From NCBI RefSeq assembly GCF_014641945.1, contig NZ_BMIJ01000002.1, positions 124,001-188,000 of the forward strand: 64,000 nucleotides of DNA, written 5' to 3'. Under the pieces are notes generated by a model that was not told where the DNA came from, did no database searches, and saw nothing but the letters and a program-made list of their open reading frames with translations. The DNA is from Marinobacterium zhoushanense. GTDB lineage: Bacteria > Pseudomonadota > Gammaproteobacteria > Pseudomonadales > Balneatricaceae. How positions within the stretch are numbered: position 1 is the first letter of the stretch; each line of letters opens with the position of its first letter. Below are positions 18,257-26,643 of the stretch, piece after piece. Both the position numbers and the translations under genes were made by a program.

Positions 18257-21200
18257 GTGACTATCCGCATTGCGATTCGACACTCGACCGAATACAACTT
18301 CGATCGGGCGGTATCCCTCTCGCCGCACGTGCTACGGCTGAGACCCGCCGCCCATTCGCGCACCCATATCCACAGCTACAGTCTGAAGATCGAGCCGGAA
18401 CAGCACTTTATCAACTGGCAGCAGGATCCGTTCGGCAACTATATGGCACGGCTGGTGTTCCCGGAGAAGACGCGCAAGTTCAAGTTCGAAGTGGAGGTGA
18501 TCGCCGATATGACGGTGATCAACCCGTTCGACTTCTTCGTCGAGGATTACGCCGAGGACTACCCCTTCAGTTACGACGAGGGGTTGAAAAAGGAGCTGCA
18601 GCCCTACCTGGAGGTAACCGAGCAGGGCACAAAGCTAGACGCCTGGGTCGCCAGCGTACCGCGGGATAAAAAACGGATCATCGATTTCCTGGTCGAGCTG
18701 AACCAGCGCCTCGAGAAAGAGATCGAATATGGCATCCGCCTGGAACCCGGTGTGCAGACCTGTGAGCAGACGCTCGACCTGGCCAAGGGTTCCTGCCGCG
18801 ACACCGGCTGGCTGCTGGTGCAGATCCTGCGCAAGTTGGGACTGGCGGCACGCTTTGTCTCCGGTTATCTGGTGCAGCTGAAACAGGATCAGGAGGCGCT
18901 GGACGGTCCCTCCGGTGCGGCCGAAGACTTTACCGATCTGCACGCCTGGTGCGAGGTCTACATCCCCGGCGCCGGCTGGGTCGGCCTTGACCCCACCTCC
19001 GGTCTGTTTGCCGGTGAAGGCCATATCCCGCTGGCCTGCACCCCGTCACCCGCTTCGGCAGCACCGATCTCCGGCTACACCGACAAGTGCGAAGTGGAGT
19101 TCGCCTACGCCAACGAGGTGTTCCGCATCCACGAAGACCCGCGCGTCACCAAGCCCTACAGCGAGGAGCAGTGGGCCTGCATCGATGCACTGGGTAAAGC
19201 GATCGACGCCGAACTGACCGAGGGCGATGTACGTCTGACCATGGGCGGCGAGCCGACGTTTGTCTCCATCGACGATATGGACTCGGCGCAGTGGAATATC
19301 GAAGCCCTGGGTGACGACAAGCTGAAACTGGCCAAGGACCTGTTGCTGCGCCTGCGCCAGCGCTTCGCGCCCAGCGGGCTGCTGCACTACGGTCAGGGCA
19401 AGTGGTACCCGGGCGAGGAGGTGCCACGCTGGGCGCTCGGTTGCTACTGGCGTACCGATGGCGAACCGCTCTGGCACGAGCCGAAACTCCTGGCCCGGGT
19501 CGACAAGGACTATGGCCACGGTTTGGCCGAAGCACAGTGGTTCATGAAAACCCTGTGTCAACGCCTGGAGATCAGCCACAAATACCTGATCGACGCCTTC
19601 GAGGACACCCTCTACTACCTGTGGCAGGAGCAACAGCTGCCGGTCAACATCGATCCGCGCAAGTTCAACATCAAGGACGATCTGGAACGCAAACGTCTGG
19701 CCAAACTGCTTGATCGCGGACTGGATACCCCGACCGGTTATGTCCTGCCGCTGGGCTGGGACTATAGTAAACAGGGCTGGCGCTCCACCCCCTGGGAACT
19801 CAGACGCGACCAGTTGACACTGATTCCTGGCGACTCGCCGCTGGGTTTCCGCCTGCCGCTGAATACCCTGCCCTGGGTGGCCCGCGACAAGCAGGAGATC
19901 GAGCCGGAAGCGGACCCCTTCGCCGACAAGGAACCACTGCCCGGATACCTGCCGTTCGCCAACATGGTGCCGCCGGTCGAGCATCCGAGTAGTGCAGACC
20001 TGCGCCAGCTGATGGCCGAAGCGGCCGATCTGGAGTTTCAGGAGGGTGATAAGCGCTGGACGGAGGTGGTTAAAACCGCGCTCTGTATCGAGCCGCGCAA
20101 CGGACGCCTCTACCTGTTCCTGCCGCCGCTGAACTATCTGGAACACTACGTCCACCTGATCAATGCCATCGAACATACCGCCGCCGAGCTGAACCTGCCG
20201 GTGGTGATCGAGGGTTACGAACCGCCCAAGGATCCGCGACTGCAGAAACTGCTGGTGACCCCGGATCCTGGCGTGATCGAGGTTAATATCCACCCGGCGG
20301 GCAGCTGGCAGGAGCTGGTCGACAACACCACGGCGCTGTACGAGGATGCTCGCCTGTCGCGTCTGGGCACCGAGAAGTTCATGATCGACGGCCGCCATGG
20401 CGGTACCGGCGGCGGCAACCACGTCACCCTGGGTGGTGTTACGCCGGCCGATAGCCCGCTGCTACGCCGCCCGGATCTGCTGCGCTCGCTGGTCACCTAC
20501 TGGCAGCACCATCCGGGTCTGTCCTACCTGTTCTCCGGTATGTTCATCGGCCCGACCAGCCAGGCACCGCGTGTCGACGAGGGCCGTCACGAGGCGCTAT
20601 ATGAACTGGAGATCGCCTTCCAGCAGATGCCGCAGGGGCTGATCGATCAGCCCTGGCTGGTGGACCGCCTGATGCGTAACCTGCTGGTGGATATCACCGG
20701 CAACACCCACCGCTCGGAGTTCTGTATCGACAAGCTCTACGCACCGGGTACCGCGTCCGGACGCCAGGGGATCCTGGAGTTCCGCGGTTTCGAGATGCCA
20801 CCCCATGCCCAGATGTCGCTGGTGCAGGTGCTGCTGCTGAGAGCACTGGTAGCTCGGTTCTGGAAAGAGCCTTACAAAAAGCCGCTGGTACGCTGGGGCA
20901 CCGAACTGCATGACCGTTTCATGCTGCCGCACTATGTCTGGTCCGATCTGAATGACGTGGTCAAGGATCTGCAGGCGCACGGCCTGCCGTTCCAGCTGGA
21001 GTGGCTGGCGCCGTTCGAGGAGTTCCGCTTCCCGCACTACGGCCGGGTACAGATCGACGATATCCAGATCGAGCTGCGCTGGGCGGTGGAGCCCTGGCAT
21101 GTGCTCGGCGAGGAGATCTCCAGCTTCGGCACCGCGCGCTACGTGGACTCCTCGGTGGAGCGGCTGCAGGTGCGGCTCACCGGCCTCACCGACAGCCGCT

Positions 21201-21640
21201 ACGTACTGGCCTGCAACGGCCGCCGCGTACCGATGAACAACACCGGCCGTCACGGCGAGTATGTCGGTGGCGTGCGCTACCGTGCCTGGAACCCGCCCTC
21301 GGCACTGCACCCGACCATCGGCGTGCACGCACCGCTGGTGTTTGATCTGATCGACACCTGGAACGGTCACTCCATCGGCGGCTGCACCTATCATGTCAGC
21401 CACCCGGGTGGACGCAGTTATGACACCCAGCCGATCAATGCGTTTGAGGCGGAGTCCCGTCGCGTCAACCGGTTCTGGGATTATGGTCATACGCCGGGCG
21501 CCGTAACGCCACCGCCCTTCCACCAGGCACTGCGCGAGTTTTTCCCGCACGAAGGCGGACCGAAACCGATGGCGCCACCGCCGGAGGAGCCGACCAATGA
21601 GTATCCCTATACCCTGGATCTACGCAGGGGGTTAGCCTGA
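18257..21640 (+). CDS. Large transglutaminase-like protein with DUF2126 domain
   Basis: This 1127-residue protein has an N-terminal beta domain and a transglutaminase core (about residues 1-300), with Cys in GSCRDTGW, His in DLHAWCEVY and Asp in GLDPTSGLF forming the expected triad. A long DUF2126 region (about 310-1110) follows, including LTMGGEPTFVSIDD, HYGQGKWYPGEEVPRWALGCYWR, GRHGGTGGGNHVTLGG, LEFRGFEMPPHAQMSLVQ and CNGRRVPMNNTG. Bacterial transglutaminase-fold enzymes of this group are more likely peptidases or amide-exchange enzymes than cross-linkers. A GTG at 18257 with AAGGA ten bases upstream is the start. No signal peptide is visible, so it should act in the cytoplasm on the product of the neighbouring ATP-grasp. 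Confidence 0.9.
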   Translation: MTIRIAIRHSTEYNFDRAVSLSPHVLRLRPAAHSRTHIHSYSLKIEPEQHFINWQQDPFGNYMARLVFPEKTRKFKFEVEVIADMTVINPFDFFVEDYAEDYPFSYDEGLKKELQPYLEVTEQGTKLDAWVASVPRDKKRIIDFLVELNQRLEKEIEYGIRLEPGVQTCEQTLDLAKGSCRDTGWLLVQILRKLGLAARFVSGYLVQLKQDQEALDGPSGAAEDFTDLHAWCEVYIPGAGWVGLDPTSGLFAGEGHIPLACTPSPASAAPISGYTDKCEVEFAYANEVFRIHEDPRVTKPYSEEQWACIDALGKAIDAELTEGDVRLTMGGEPTFVSIDDMDSAQWNIEALGDDKLKLAKDLLLRLRQRFAPSGLLHYGQGKWYPGEEVPRWALGCYWRTDGEPLWHEPKLLARVDKDYGHGLAEAQWFMKTLCQRLEISHKYLIDAFEDTLYYLWQEQQLPVNIDPRKFNIKDDLERKRLAKLLDRGLDTPTGYVLPLGWDYSKQGWRSTPWELRRDQLTLIPGDSPLGFRLPLNTLPWVARDKQEIEPEADPFADKEPLPGYLPFANMVPPVEHPSSADLRQLMAEAADLEFQEGDKRWTEVVKTALCIEPRNGRLYLFLPPLNYLEHYVHLINAIEHTAAELNLPVVIEGYEPPKDPRLQKLLVTPDPGVIEVNIHPAGSWQELVDNTTALYEDARLSRLGTEKFMIDGRHGGTGGGNHVTLGGVTPADSPLLRRPDLLRSLVTYWQHHPGLSYLFSGMFIGPTSQAPRVDEGRHEALYELEIAFQQMPQGLIDQPWLVDRLMRNLLVDITGNTHRSEFCIDKLYAPGTASGRQGILEFRGFEMPPHAQMSLVQVLLLRALVARFWKEPYKKPLVRWGTELHDRFMLPHYVWSDLNDVVKDLQAHGLPFQLEWLAPFEEFRFPHYGRVQIDDIQIELRWAVEPWHVLGEEISSFGTARYVDSSVERLQVRLTGLTDSRYVLACNGRRVPMNNTGRHGEYVGGVRYRAWNPPSALHPTIGVHAPLVFDLIDTWNGHSIGGCTYHVSHPGGRSYDTQPINAFEAESRRVNRFWDYGHTPGAVTPPPFHQALREFFPHEGGPKPMAPPPEEPTNEYPYTLDLRRGLA

Positions 21641-21713
21641 TCGGGGCAAATCCCCTATGATTGACGCCCGCGAAAGCGGGTCCTTCATAGCGCAAGAGAG
21701 TTGAGTAGATCAC

Positions 21714-24260
21714 GTGGCAACGCAACTGAGTGCCGATACGCCGGAAATGGTGCTGAACTACCCGCGCCCCGACACCTTTTATGACGAGGTGTACGGGGCC
21801 AACGGTGATACACGGCAGCACTGGCGCTACCTGCTGGATGGTCTAGGCAGCCTGGGAGCGGACGGTCTAAGGGAGCGCCAACGTAAAGCCCAGCGCATTC
21901 TGCGTGATGACGGTGCGACCTACAACATCGCCACAGCTGGCCTCGGCAGCCGTACCTGGGGACTGGACCCGGTACCGTTGCTGATCGACAGCGAGGAGTG
22001 GAGTCGGATCGAGGCGGGCTTGATCGAGCGCGCCGAACTGCTCGACCTGGTACTCAAGGACCTGTACGGTCCCCGCGAACTGATTCGTCATCGCGTCCTG
22101 CCACCGGAGCTGATCTACTCCAATCAAGGGTTCCTGCGCGCCTGTCAGGGGGTGCAGATTCCCGGCGAAAAACAGTTGGTGCTGCACGCCGTCGACATGG
22201 TGCGCGGCACCGACGGCAACATGGTTGTGATTGGCGACCGGACCCAGGCACCCAGCGGCGCCGGCTACGCGCTGGAAAACCGCAGCGTCATGTCGCGCGT
22301 GCTACCCAGCCTGTTCCGCGACAGCCAGGTACACCGCCTGTCCCTGTTCTTCCAGGCGCTGCGCCGCAAGATGGCGTCGCTGTCACCCAACGGCGACTCG
22401 CCGCGGGTGGTGATCCTGACCCCCGGCGCCTATAGCGAAACCTATTTTGAACACACCTACCTGGCCAACTATCTGGGCTACTCCCTGGTCCAGGGCGGAG
22501 ACCTGACCGTTCGCAACGGCTACGTGTGGATGAAGTCGCTCGACGGTCTGCACCGGGTCGATATCATCCTGCGCCGTGTGGATGACACCTGGTGCGATCC
22601 GGTGGAACTGCGCTCCGACTCCCACCTGGGCGTGCCCGGCCTGCTCGAGGTCGCCCGTGCCGGTAATGTGGTGATCGCCAACCCGCTCGGTTCCGGTGTG
22701 CTGGAAAACCCGGCACTGCTTAAGTTTCTGCCCCAGATCGCCGAATTTTTCCTCGGCCACGATCTCGCCCTGCAGTCAACCCAGACCTGGTGGCTCGGTG
22801 ACCCGGATGACCGTGATTACGTGTTGGCCAACCTGAATAAACTGATCGTCAAGCCCACTACCCGGCGCAGCGGCGAGCACAGCGTGTACTGTGCCGACCT
22901 CACACCCGAGGAGCTGGACGAGGTGAAACGCAGGATCTGTGACGACCCTATCCACTACGTAGCGCAACAGACCAACCTGCCGGGGAGCTCGCCCTCCTGG
23001 CAGCAGCAGGAGTTGCTGCCGCGAGCCACGGTGCTGCGCAGCTTCGCCGTTGCCGACCAGAGCGCCTACAGCGTCATGCCCGGAGGGCTTACCCGGGTCG
23101 CCAGCAGCACCGAGCAGGCGATCGTCAGCAACCAGCTCGGCGCCACCAGCAAAGATACCTGGGTACTGGCGTCCGAACCCCAGCGCCGGGTCAGCTTCTT
23201 CGACGAGCGTCAGCCCAGTTACCGTGAAGACCAGACCAGCGACCTGCCCAGCCGCGTAGTAGAGAACCTGTTCTGGCTCGGCCGCTACAGCGAGCGCGCC
23301 GAAGCGGCCATGCGGCTGATGCGTACCGTATTCATTCAGCTCAACAGCCCCGCTCCGCTGCCCGAAGCGGTGCGCGACCTGCTGCTGAAGGCGGTGACCC
23401 AGGTGACCACCACCTATCCCGGCTTCACTGCCGAGGATGCGCCGCTGGATCAGCCGGAAAACGAGCTGCTGTCGGTGATCCTGGAGCCCAGCCGTGCCGG
23501 GGGTATCACCTCCAACCTGCAGGCGATGCTGAACTGCAGCGAAGAGACCAAGGAGATGCTCTCCGCCGACACCCATCGGGTGATCAATGACCTGCGCGAT
23601 GAGCTGGAGTCACTGCCGCAGTTTCTCGGCAGCGGTCTGGCGGCCGCCCCCGAAGAGGCTCTCGACCCCCTGGTTACCACCCTGCTCGCCCTGTCGGGTT
23701 TGACGCAGGAGAGTATGATTCGCGGATTTGGCTGGCGTTTCCTGGAGATGGGGCGACGCCTGGAGCGCACGCTGCAAAGTACCGCACTGTTGCGCTCACT
23801 GCTGGTACCGGTGCTTGATGACTCCGACCAGGAGCAGGTGGTGGAGACCGTACTGCTCACCACAGAGGTGTTGATCACCTATCGCCGCCGCTACCGAACC
23901 CGACCGATGCTCAATCACGGTCTGACCCTGATTATGCTGGACAAAACCAACCCCCGTTCCCTGCACTACCAGATCGATCTGTTACGCCAGCATATCGAGC
24001 AGTTGCAGAGCCGGGAACGCTCGCCGGTACTGTCCGACGAGCATCGTAGCGTTCTCGAGGCGCTGACCCTGGTACAGCTGAGCCGTCCGGATGAGTTGGC
24101 GAACAGCGATGACGAGGGGGTACGCGAGGCGCTGGATGAACGCCTGGCACGCATTCAGACCCTGCTCTGCACCGCCGCCAACGCGATCTCCGATCGCTAC
24201 TTCGATCATCGCAGCGGCCCGCAACAGTTGGTACAGACCGGGTGGAGCGAGGAGCCATGA
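21714..24260 (+). CDS. Fusion of circularly permuted ATP-grasp-like and alpha-E domains
   Basis: In this 848-residue fusion, residues about 15-490 align with the stand-alone ATP-grasp upstream and about 500-840 with the alpha-E protein (SRVVENLFWLGRYSERAEAAMRLMRTV). The shared framework is clear (APSGAGYALENRSVMSRVLPSLF, ILTPGAYSETYFEHTYLA, LGVPGLLEVARAGNV, GGLTRVA, SKDTWVL). Two key motifs have changed: EDN of the first copy is GDR here, and the Gly-rich loop ESGGYGM is replaced by RRSGEHS, though the preceding Lys-Pro is kept. It may not be a working ligase. The start is a GTG at 21714. Its stop overlaps the ATG of the next gene (ATGA). Confidence 0.88.
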   Translation: MATQLSADTPEMVLNYPRPDTFYDEVYGANGDTRQHWRYLLDGLGSLGADGLRERQRKAQRILRDDGATYNIATAGLGSRTWGLDPVPLLIDSEEWSRIEAGLIERAELLDLVLKDLYGPRELIRHRVLPPELIYSNQGFLRACQGVQIPGEKQLVLHAVDMVRGTDGNMVVIGDRTQAPSGAGYALENRSVMSRVLPSLFRDSQVHRLSLFFQALRRKMASLSPNGDSPRVVILTPGAYSETYFEHTYLANYLGYSLVQGGDLTVRNGYVWMKSLDGLHRVDIILRRVDDTWCDPVELRSDSHLGVPGLLEVARAGNVVIANPLGSGVLENPALLKFLPQIAEFFLGHDLALQSTQTWWLGDPDDRDYVLANLNKLIVKPTTRRSGEHSVYCADLTPEELDEVKRRICDDPIHYVAQQTNLPGSSPSWQQQELLPRATVLRSFAVADQSAYSVMPGGLTRVASSTEQAIVSNQLGATSKDTWVLASEPQRRVSFFDERQPSYREDQTSDLPSRVVENLFWLGRYSERAEAAMRLMRTVFIQLNSPAPLPEAVRDLLLKAVTQVTTTYPGFTAEDAPLDQPENELLSVILEPSRAGGITSNLQAMLNCSEETKEMLSADTHRVINDLRDELESLPQFLGSGLAAAPEEALDPLVTTLLALSGLTQESMIRGFGWRFLEMGRRLERTLQSTALLRSLLVPVLDDSDQEQVVETVLLTTEVLITYRRRYRTRPMLNHGLTLIMLDKTNPRSLHYQIDLLRQHIEQLQSRERSPVLSDEHRSVLEALTLVQLSRPDELANSDDEGVREALDERLARIQTLLCTAANAISDRYFDHRSGPQQLVQTGWSEEP

Positions 24261-25144
24261 TCTACCGTATACGCCACGTCACCCGCTACGAGTACGAAAC
24301 GCCGGTCAGTCTGTGTTACAACCGTGCCCACCTGCTGCCGCGTGATACCAACCGCCAGCAATGCCTGAGTACACAGATCCGGATCACCCCTACGCCGGTG
24401 TACAGCGTGCGCCGCGAGGACTTCTACTCGAATCTGTTCTACTACTTCTCGATTCAGGAGCCCCATCGCCGGCTGGAGATCGATGTCACCAGCCAGATCC
24501 GCGTACTTCAGCCAACGCTGAATTTCGACCTGGATATCGGCAACAGCTGCGCCCGCGCCAGAGAGTTGATGCAGGCAGCCGTGGATGAGGAGACGCTGCT
24601 GGCCCGTGAGTTCTGTCTCGACTCGCCGATGATTCGCCGCAACCAGGCGATATATGATTACGCACTGCCCTCGTTTGACGACGAGCGACCACTGTTGTCT
24701 GCCGTACGCGAGCTGACCAGCCGCATCTACCAGGAGTTCAAGTACGACCCTGGCTTCAGCACGGTGGCCACGCCACTGAACGAGGTACTCGAACATCGTC
24801 GCGGCGTCTGTCAGGATTTTGCCCATCTGGCGATCGCCTGCCTGCGCTCGCTCGGCTTCGCAGCCCGCTATGTCAGCGGCTATCTGGAAACCCTGCCACC
24901 TCCGGGACAACAGAAGCTGGTAGGCTCCGATGCTTCGCACGCCTGGTTCGCGGTTTACTCCCCAGGCGAGGGCTGGTTCGAGTTCGACCCCACCAATGAC
25001 AATATCCCGGCCGAGCAGCACATCACCACAGCGCTGGGACGGGACTATGGCGACGTTACACCGCTGCGCGGGGTGATCTTCGATGGCGGCAGCGCGCAGA
25101 CGCTCGAGGTATCGGTCGACGTTACCTCAGTGGCCGAGAGTTGA
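24257..25144 (+). CDS. Transglutaminase-like cysteine protease-fold protein
   Basis: This 295-residue protein starts IYRIRHVTRYEYETPVSLCYNRAHLLPRD, the N-terminal beta domain typical of bacterial transglutaminase-like proteins. The triad is complete: Cys in GVCQDFAHLAIACLRSLG, His in SDASHAWFAVY and Asp in WFEFDPTND. There is no signal peptide. It corresponds to the N-terminal third of the 1127-residue protein in the same operon, without DUF2126. The ATG overlaps the stop of the ATP-grasp/alpha-E fusion by ATGA, implying translational coupling and close cooperation. It is the last gene of the operon; a strong hairpin follows 79 bp downstream. Confidence 0.9.
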   Translation: MIYRIRHVTRYEYETPVSLCYNRAHLLPRDTNRQQCLSTQIRITPTPVYSVRREDFYSNLFYYFSIQEPHRRLEIDVTSQIRVLQPTLNFDLDIGNSCARARELMQAAVDEETLLAREFCLDSPMIRRNQAIYDYALPSFDDERPLLSAVRELTSRIYQEFKYDPGFSTVATPLNEVLEHRRGVCQDFAHLAIACLRSLGFAARYVSGYLETLPPPGQQKLVGSDASHAWFAVYSPGEGWFEFDPTNDNIPAEQHITTALGRDYGDVTPLRGVIFDGGSAQTLEVSVDVTSVAES

Positions 25145-25222
25145 TCCCGGAGTCGTCTACGGGACGAGGAAGTCAGCCTTAGCGGCCTAGAGTGCGCACG
25201 ACGGACTGCCCGAGAAAGCGGT

Positions 25223-25244
25223 CCCGGCGCCCGAAGGCGCCGGG
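25223..25244. terminator. Strong hairpin between convergent operons, UUCG loop on the minus strand
   Basis: CCCGGCGCC (25223-25231) and GGCGCCGGG (25236-25244) form a perfect nine-base-pair stem. The minus-strand RNA has a UUCG loop closed by C-G, an extra-stable tetraloop; the plus-strand loop is CGAA. It lies 26 bp beyond the ligB stop and 79 bp beyond the transglutaminase stop. No strong U-run follows on either strand, so it may act as a terminator or as a 3'-end stabiliser. Confidence 0.5.
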
Positions 25245-25269
25245 TAGTTCCCCCTAGGGGTAGGTCCGC

Positions 25270-26115
25270 TCAGGACTGAGCGTCTGTCAGCAGCAATACA
25301 CCGGCACCGGTATTGGAGATCGGTGCGTGATAGTGCTTGTGCAGCACATCCACCTTGTCGGCCAGCGCGCCGCGCATCACCATCCACATGATCACCTCTA
25401 TCCCTTCGGTGCCCGCCTTCTCCATGATGTAGTCGTTGGACAGCTCGGCCATCCACTGCGGATCATTGATGATCTTGTCGATGCATTTGAGGTCGAAATC
25501 CACATCGATGATGCCGGCCCGCTCCCCCTGCAACTGGTGCGACAGGCCGCCGGTGCCGATCACCACCACTTTCATATCTTCCGGGTAGGATTCCACCGCC
25601 TTACGCAGCGCCTTGCCCAGCTTGTAGCAGCGCGCAGCACTGGTCAGCGGGTGTTGTACCGTATTCACCGCCAGCGGTATCGCCTTCAAAGGCCAGTGTT
25701 CATGCTGACGCCAGAACAGGTTCATCGGCACCATGAAGCCGTGGTCAACCAGCATCTCCTGGCAGGTAGTCATATCGAACTCCTGACGGATCAGCGACTC
25801 AGCCAGGTGCCAGGAGAACTGCGCATCGCCCGGTACATCAGCGCTGGCTGGAATCCCCCAACCCTCATCGGCGTTCTGGTAGCTGTCGGCACAACCGAGG
25901 GCAAAGGTCGGCACCTTGTCGAGGAAGAAATTCAAGCCGTGGTCGTTGTAGACGATGATCGCCAGGTCCGGTTTGACCTCGTCCAGCCACTGCTTGACCG
26001 GCTCGTAACCATCAAAAAAGCGCTTCCAGTACGGGTCCTGCTCCAGCTTGCTCGCCATCGCATTACCCACAGCCGGAATATGTGATGTCGTCAGTCCACC
26101 AATGATCTTAGCCAT
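25270..26115 (-). CDS. ligB: Protocatechuate 4,5-dioxygenase beta (catalytic) subunit
   Basis: This 281-residue class III extradiol dioxygenase cleaves the ring of protocatechuate between C4 and C5 using Fe(II). Ligands match Sphingobium LigB: His12 (TTSHIP), His59 (YNDHGLNFF) and Glu240 (GTEGIEVIMW), with the catalytic base His193 (GGLSHQL). These correspond to His12, His61, Glu242 and His195 of LigB. The ATG at 26115 follows a G-rich ribosome site and overlaps the end of ligA by eight bases. No hydratase, aldolase or dehydrogenase of the 4,5-cleavage pathway lies in the window. Gallate or other protocatechuate-like catechols are alternative substrates. Confidence 0.9.
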   Translation of the reverse strand: MAKIIGGLTTSHIPAVGNAMASKLEQDPYWKRFFDGYEPVKQWLDEVKPDLAIIVYNDHGLNFFLDKVPTFALGCADSYQNADEGWGIPASADVPGDAQFSWHLAESLIRQEFDMTTCQEMLVDHGFMVPMNLFWRQHEHWPLKAIPLAVNTVQHPLTSAARCYKLGKALRKAVESYPEDMKVVVIGTGGLSHQLQGERAGIIDVDFDLKCIDKIINDPQWMAELSNDYIMEKAGTEGIEVIMWMVMRGALADKVDVLHKHYHAPISNTGAGVLLLTDAQS

Positions 26116-26509
26116 GCCAGTATCCCCCCTCCTGCTGCAGACGATCCTGGAACCCAGTCGACTGGTCGAGCAGCTTCTGCCTGAATTGATCCGCTGTAAT
26201 ACCCTGGAAAGCGGCACCGGCGTCTTGCACATTTAAACCGTGAAAAACGGCAATCTTCGCCAGGTAATAGACATTGCAGCCAAGGTGTAACAGCTTGAGA
26301 AATTCACCATTGAGCACTGCTTCACGCTGTTCGTCGCTGAGCCCATACTTACGGCAATAAGCATCCATATCAGCCGCGAACTCTTTGCGATTCGCCTCGG
26401 AATTGAAAGAAAACGCCATGCGATTCAAAGCGTAACCTGAATTTGCCCGTTTTCCGTCAAATACATAGGTGCCGGGAATGTCATCGTATTCATGCCGGTT
26501 CCAGACCAT
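26108..26509 (-). CDS. ligA: Protocatechuate 4,5-dioxygenase alpha subunit
   Basis: A 133-residue LigA-type small subunit. Conserved features are the N-terminal DDIPGTYVFDGKRANSGYALNRMAFSF and the helix NGEFLKLLHLGCNVYYLAKIAVFHG, which packs over the LigB active site. It forms the alpha-beta heterodimer with LigB, whose start overlaps its stop by eight bases. Divergent from it is an AraC-family regulator, the likely controller. Separate ligA and ligB genes argue against a fused gallate dioxygenase of the DesB type. Confidence 0.9.
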   Translation of the reverse strand: MVWNRHEYDDIPGTYVFDGKRANSGYALNRMAFSFNSEANRKEFAADMDAYCRKYGLSDEQREAVLNGEFLKLLHLGCNVYYLAKIAVFHGLNVQDAGAAFQGITADQFRQKLLDQSTGFQDRLQQEGGYWHG

Positions 26510-26543
26510 GATGCACTTACCTCCTGCTTGTTATCGTTATCCA

Positions 26544-26561
26544 CACCGGACGATACCGGTG
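26544..26561. promoter_or_regulatory. Inverted repeat between ligA and the AraC-family gene
   Basis: CACCGG-ACGATA-CCGGTG is a perfect six-base inverted repeat 35-52 bp upstream of the ligA ATG. It may be an operator in the shared ligA/AraC promoter region. AraC-family proteins usually prefer direct repeats, so another factor, or a chance hairpin, is possible. Confidence 0.35.
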
Positions 26562-26643
26562 CTTGCGTAAGTGCCATTCTGTAAACAAACCCCTTTTTGA
26601 TGAAGGGACATTAGGATTAAAAAACTGTACATTTCGAAGATAA

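Noticed and set aside
19046..20422. 458-codon minus-strand open frame inside the large transglutaminase gene
   Set aside because: Antisense to a conserved gene; no recognisable motif.
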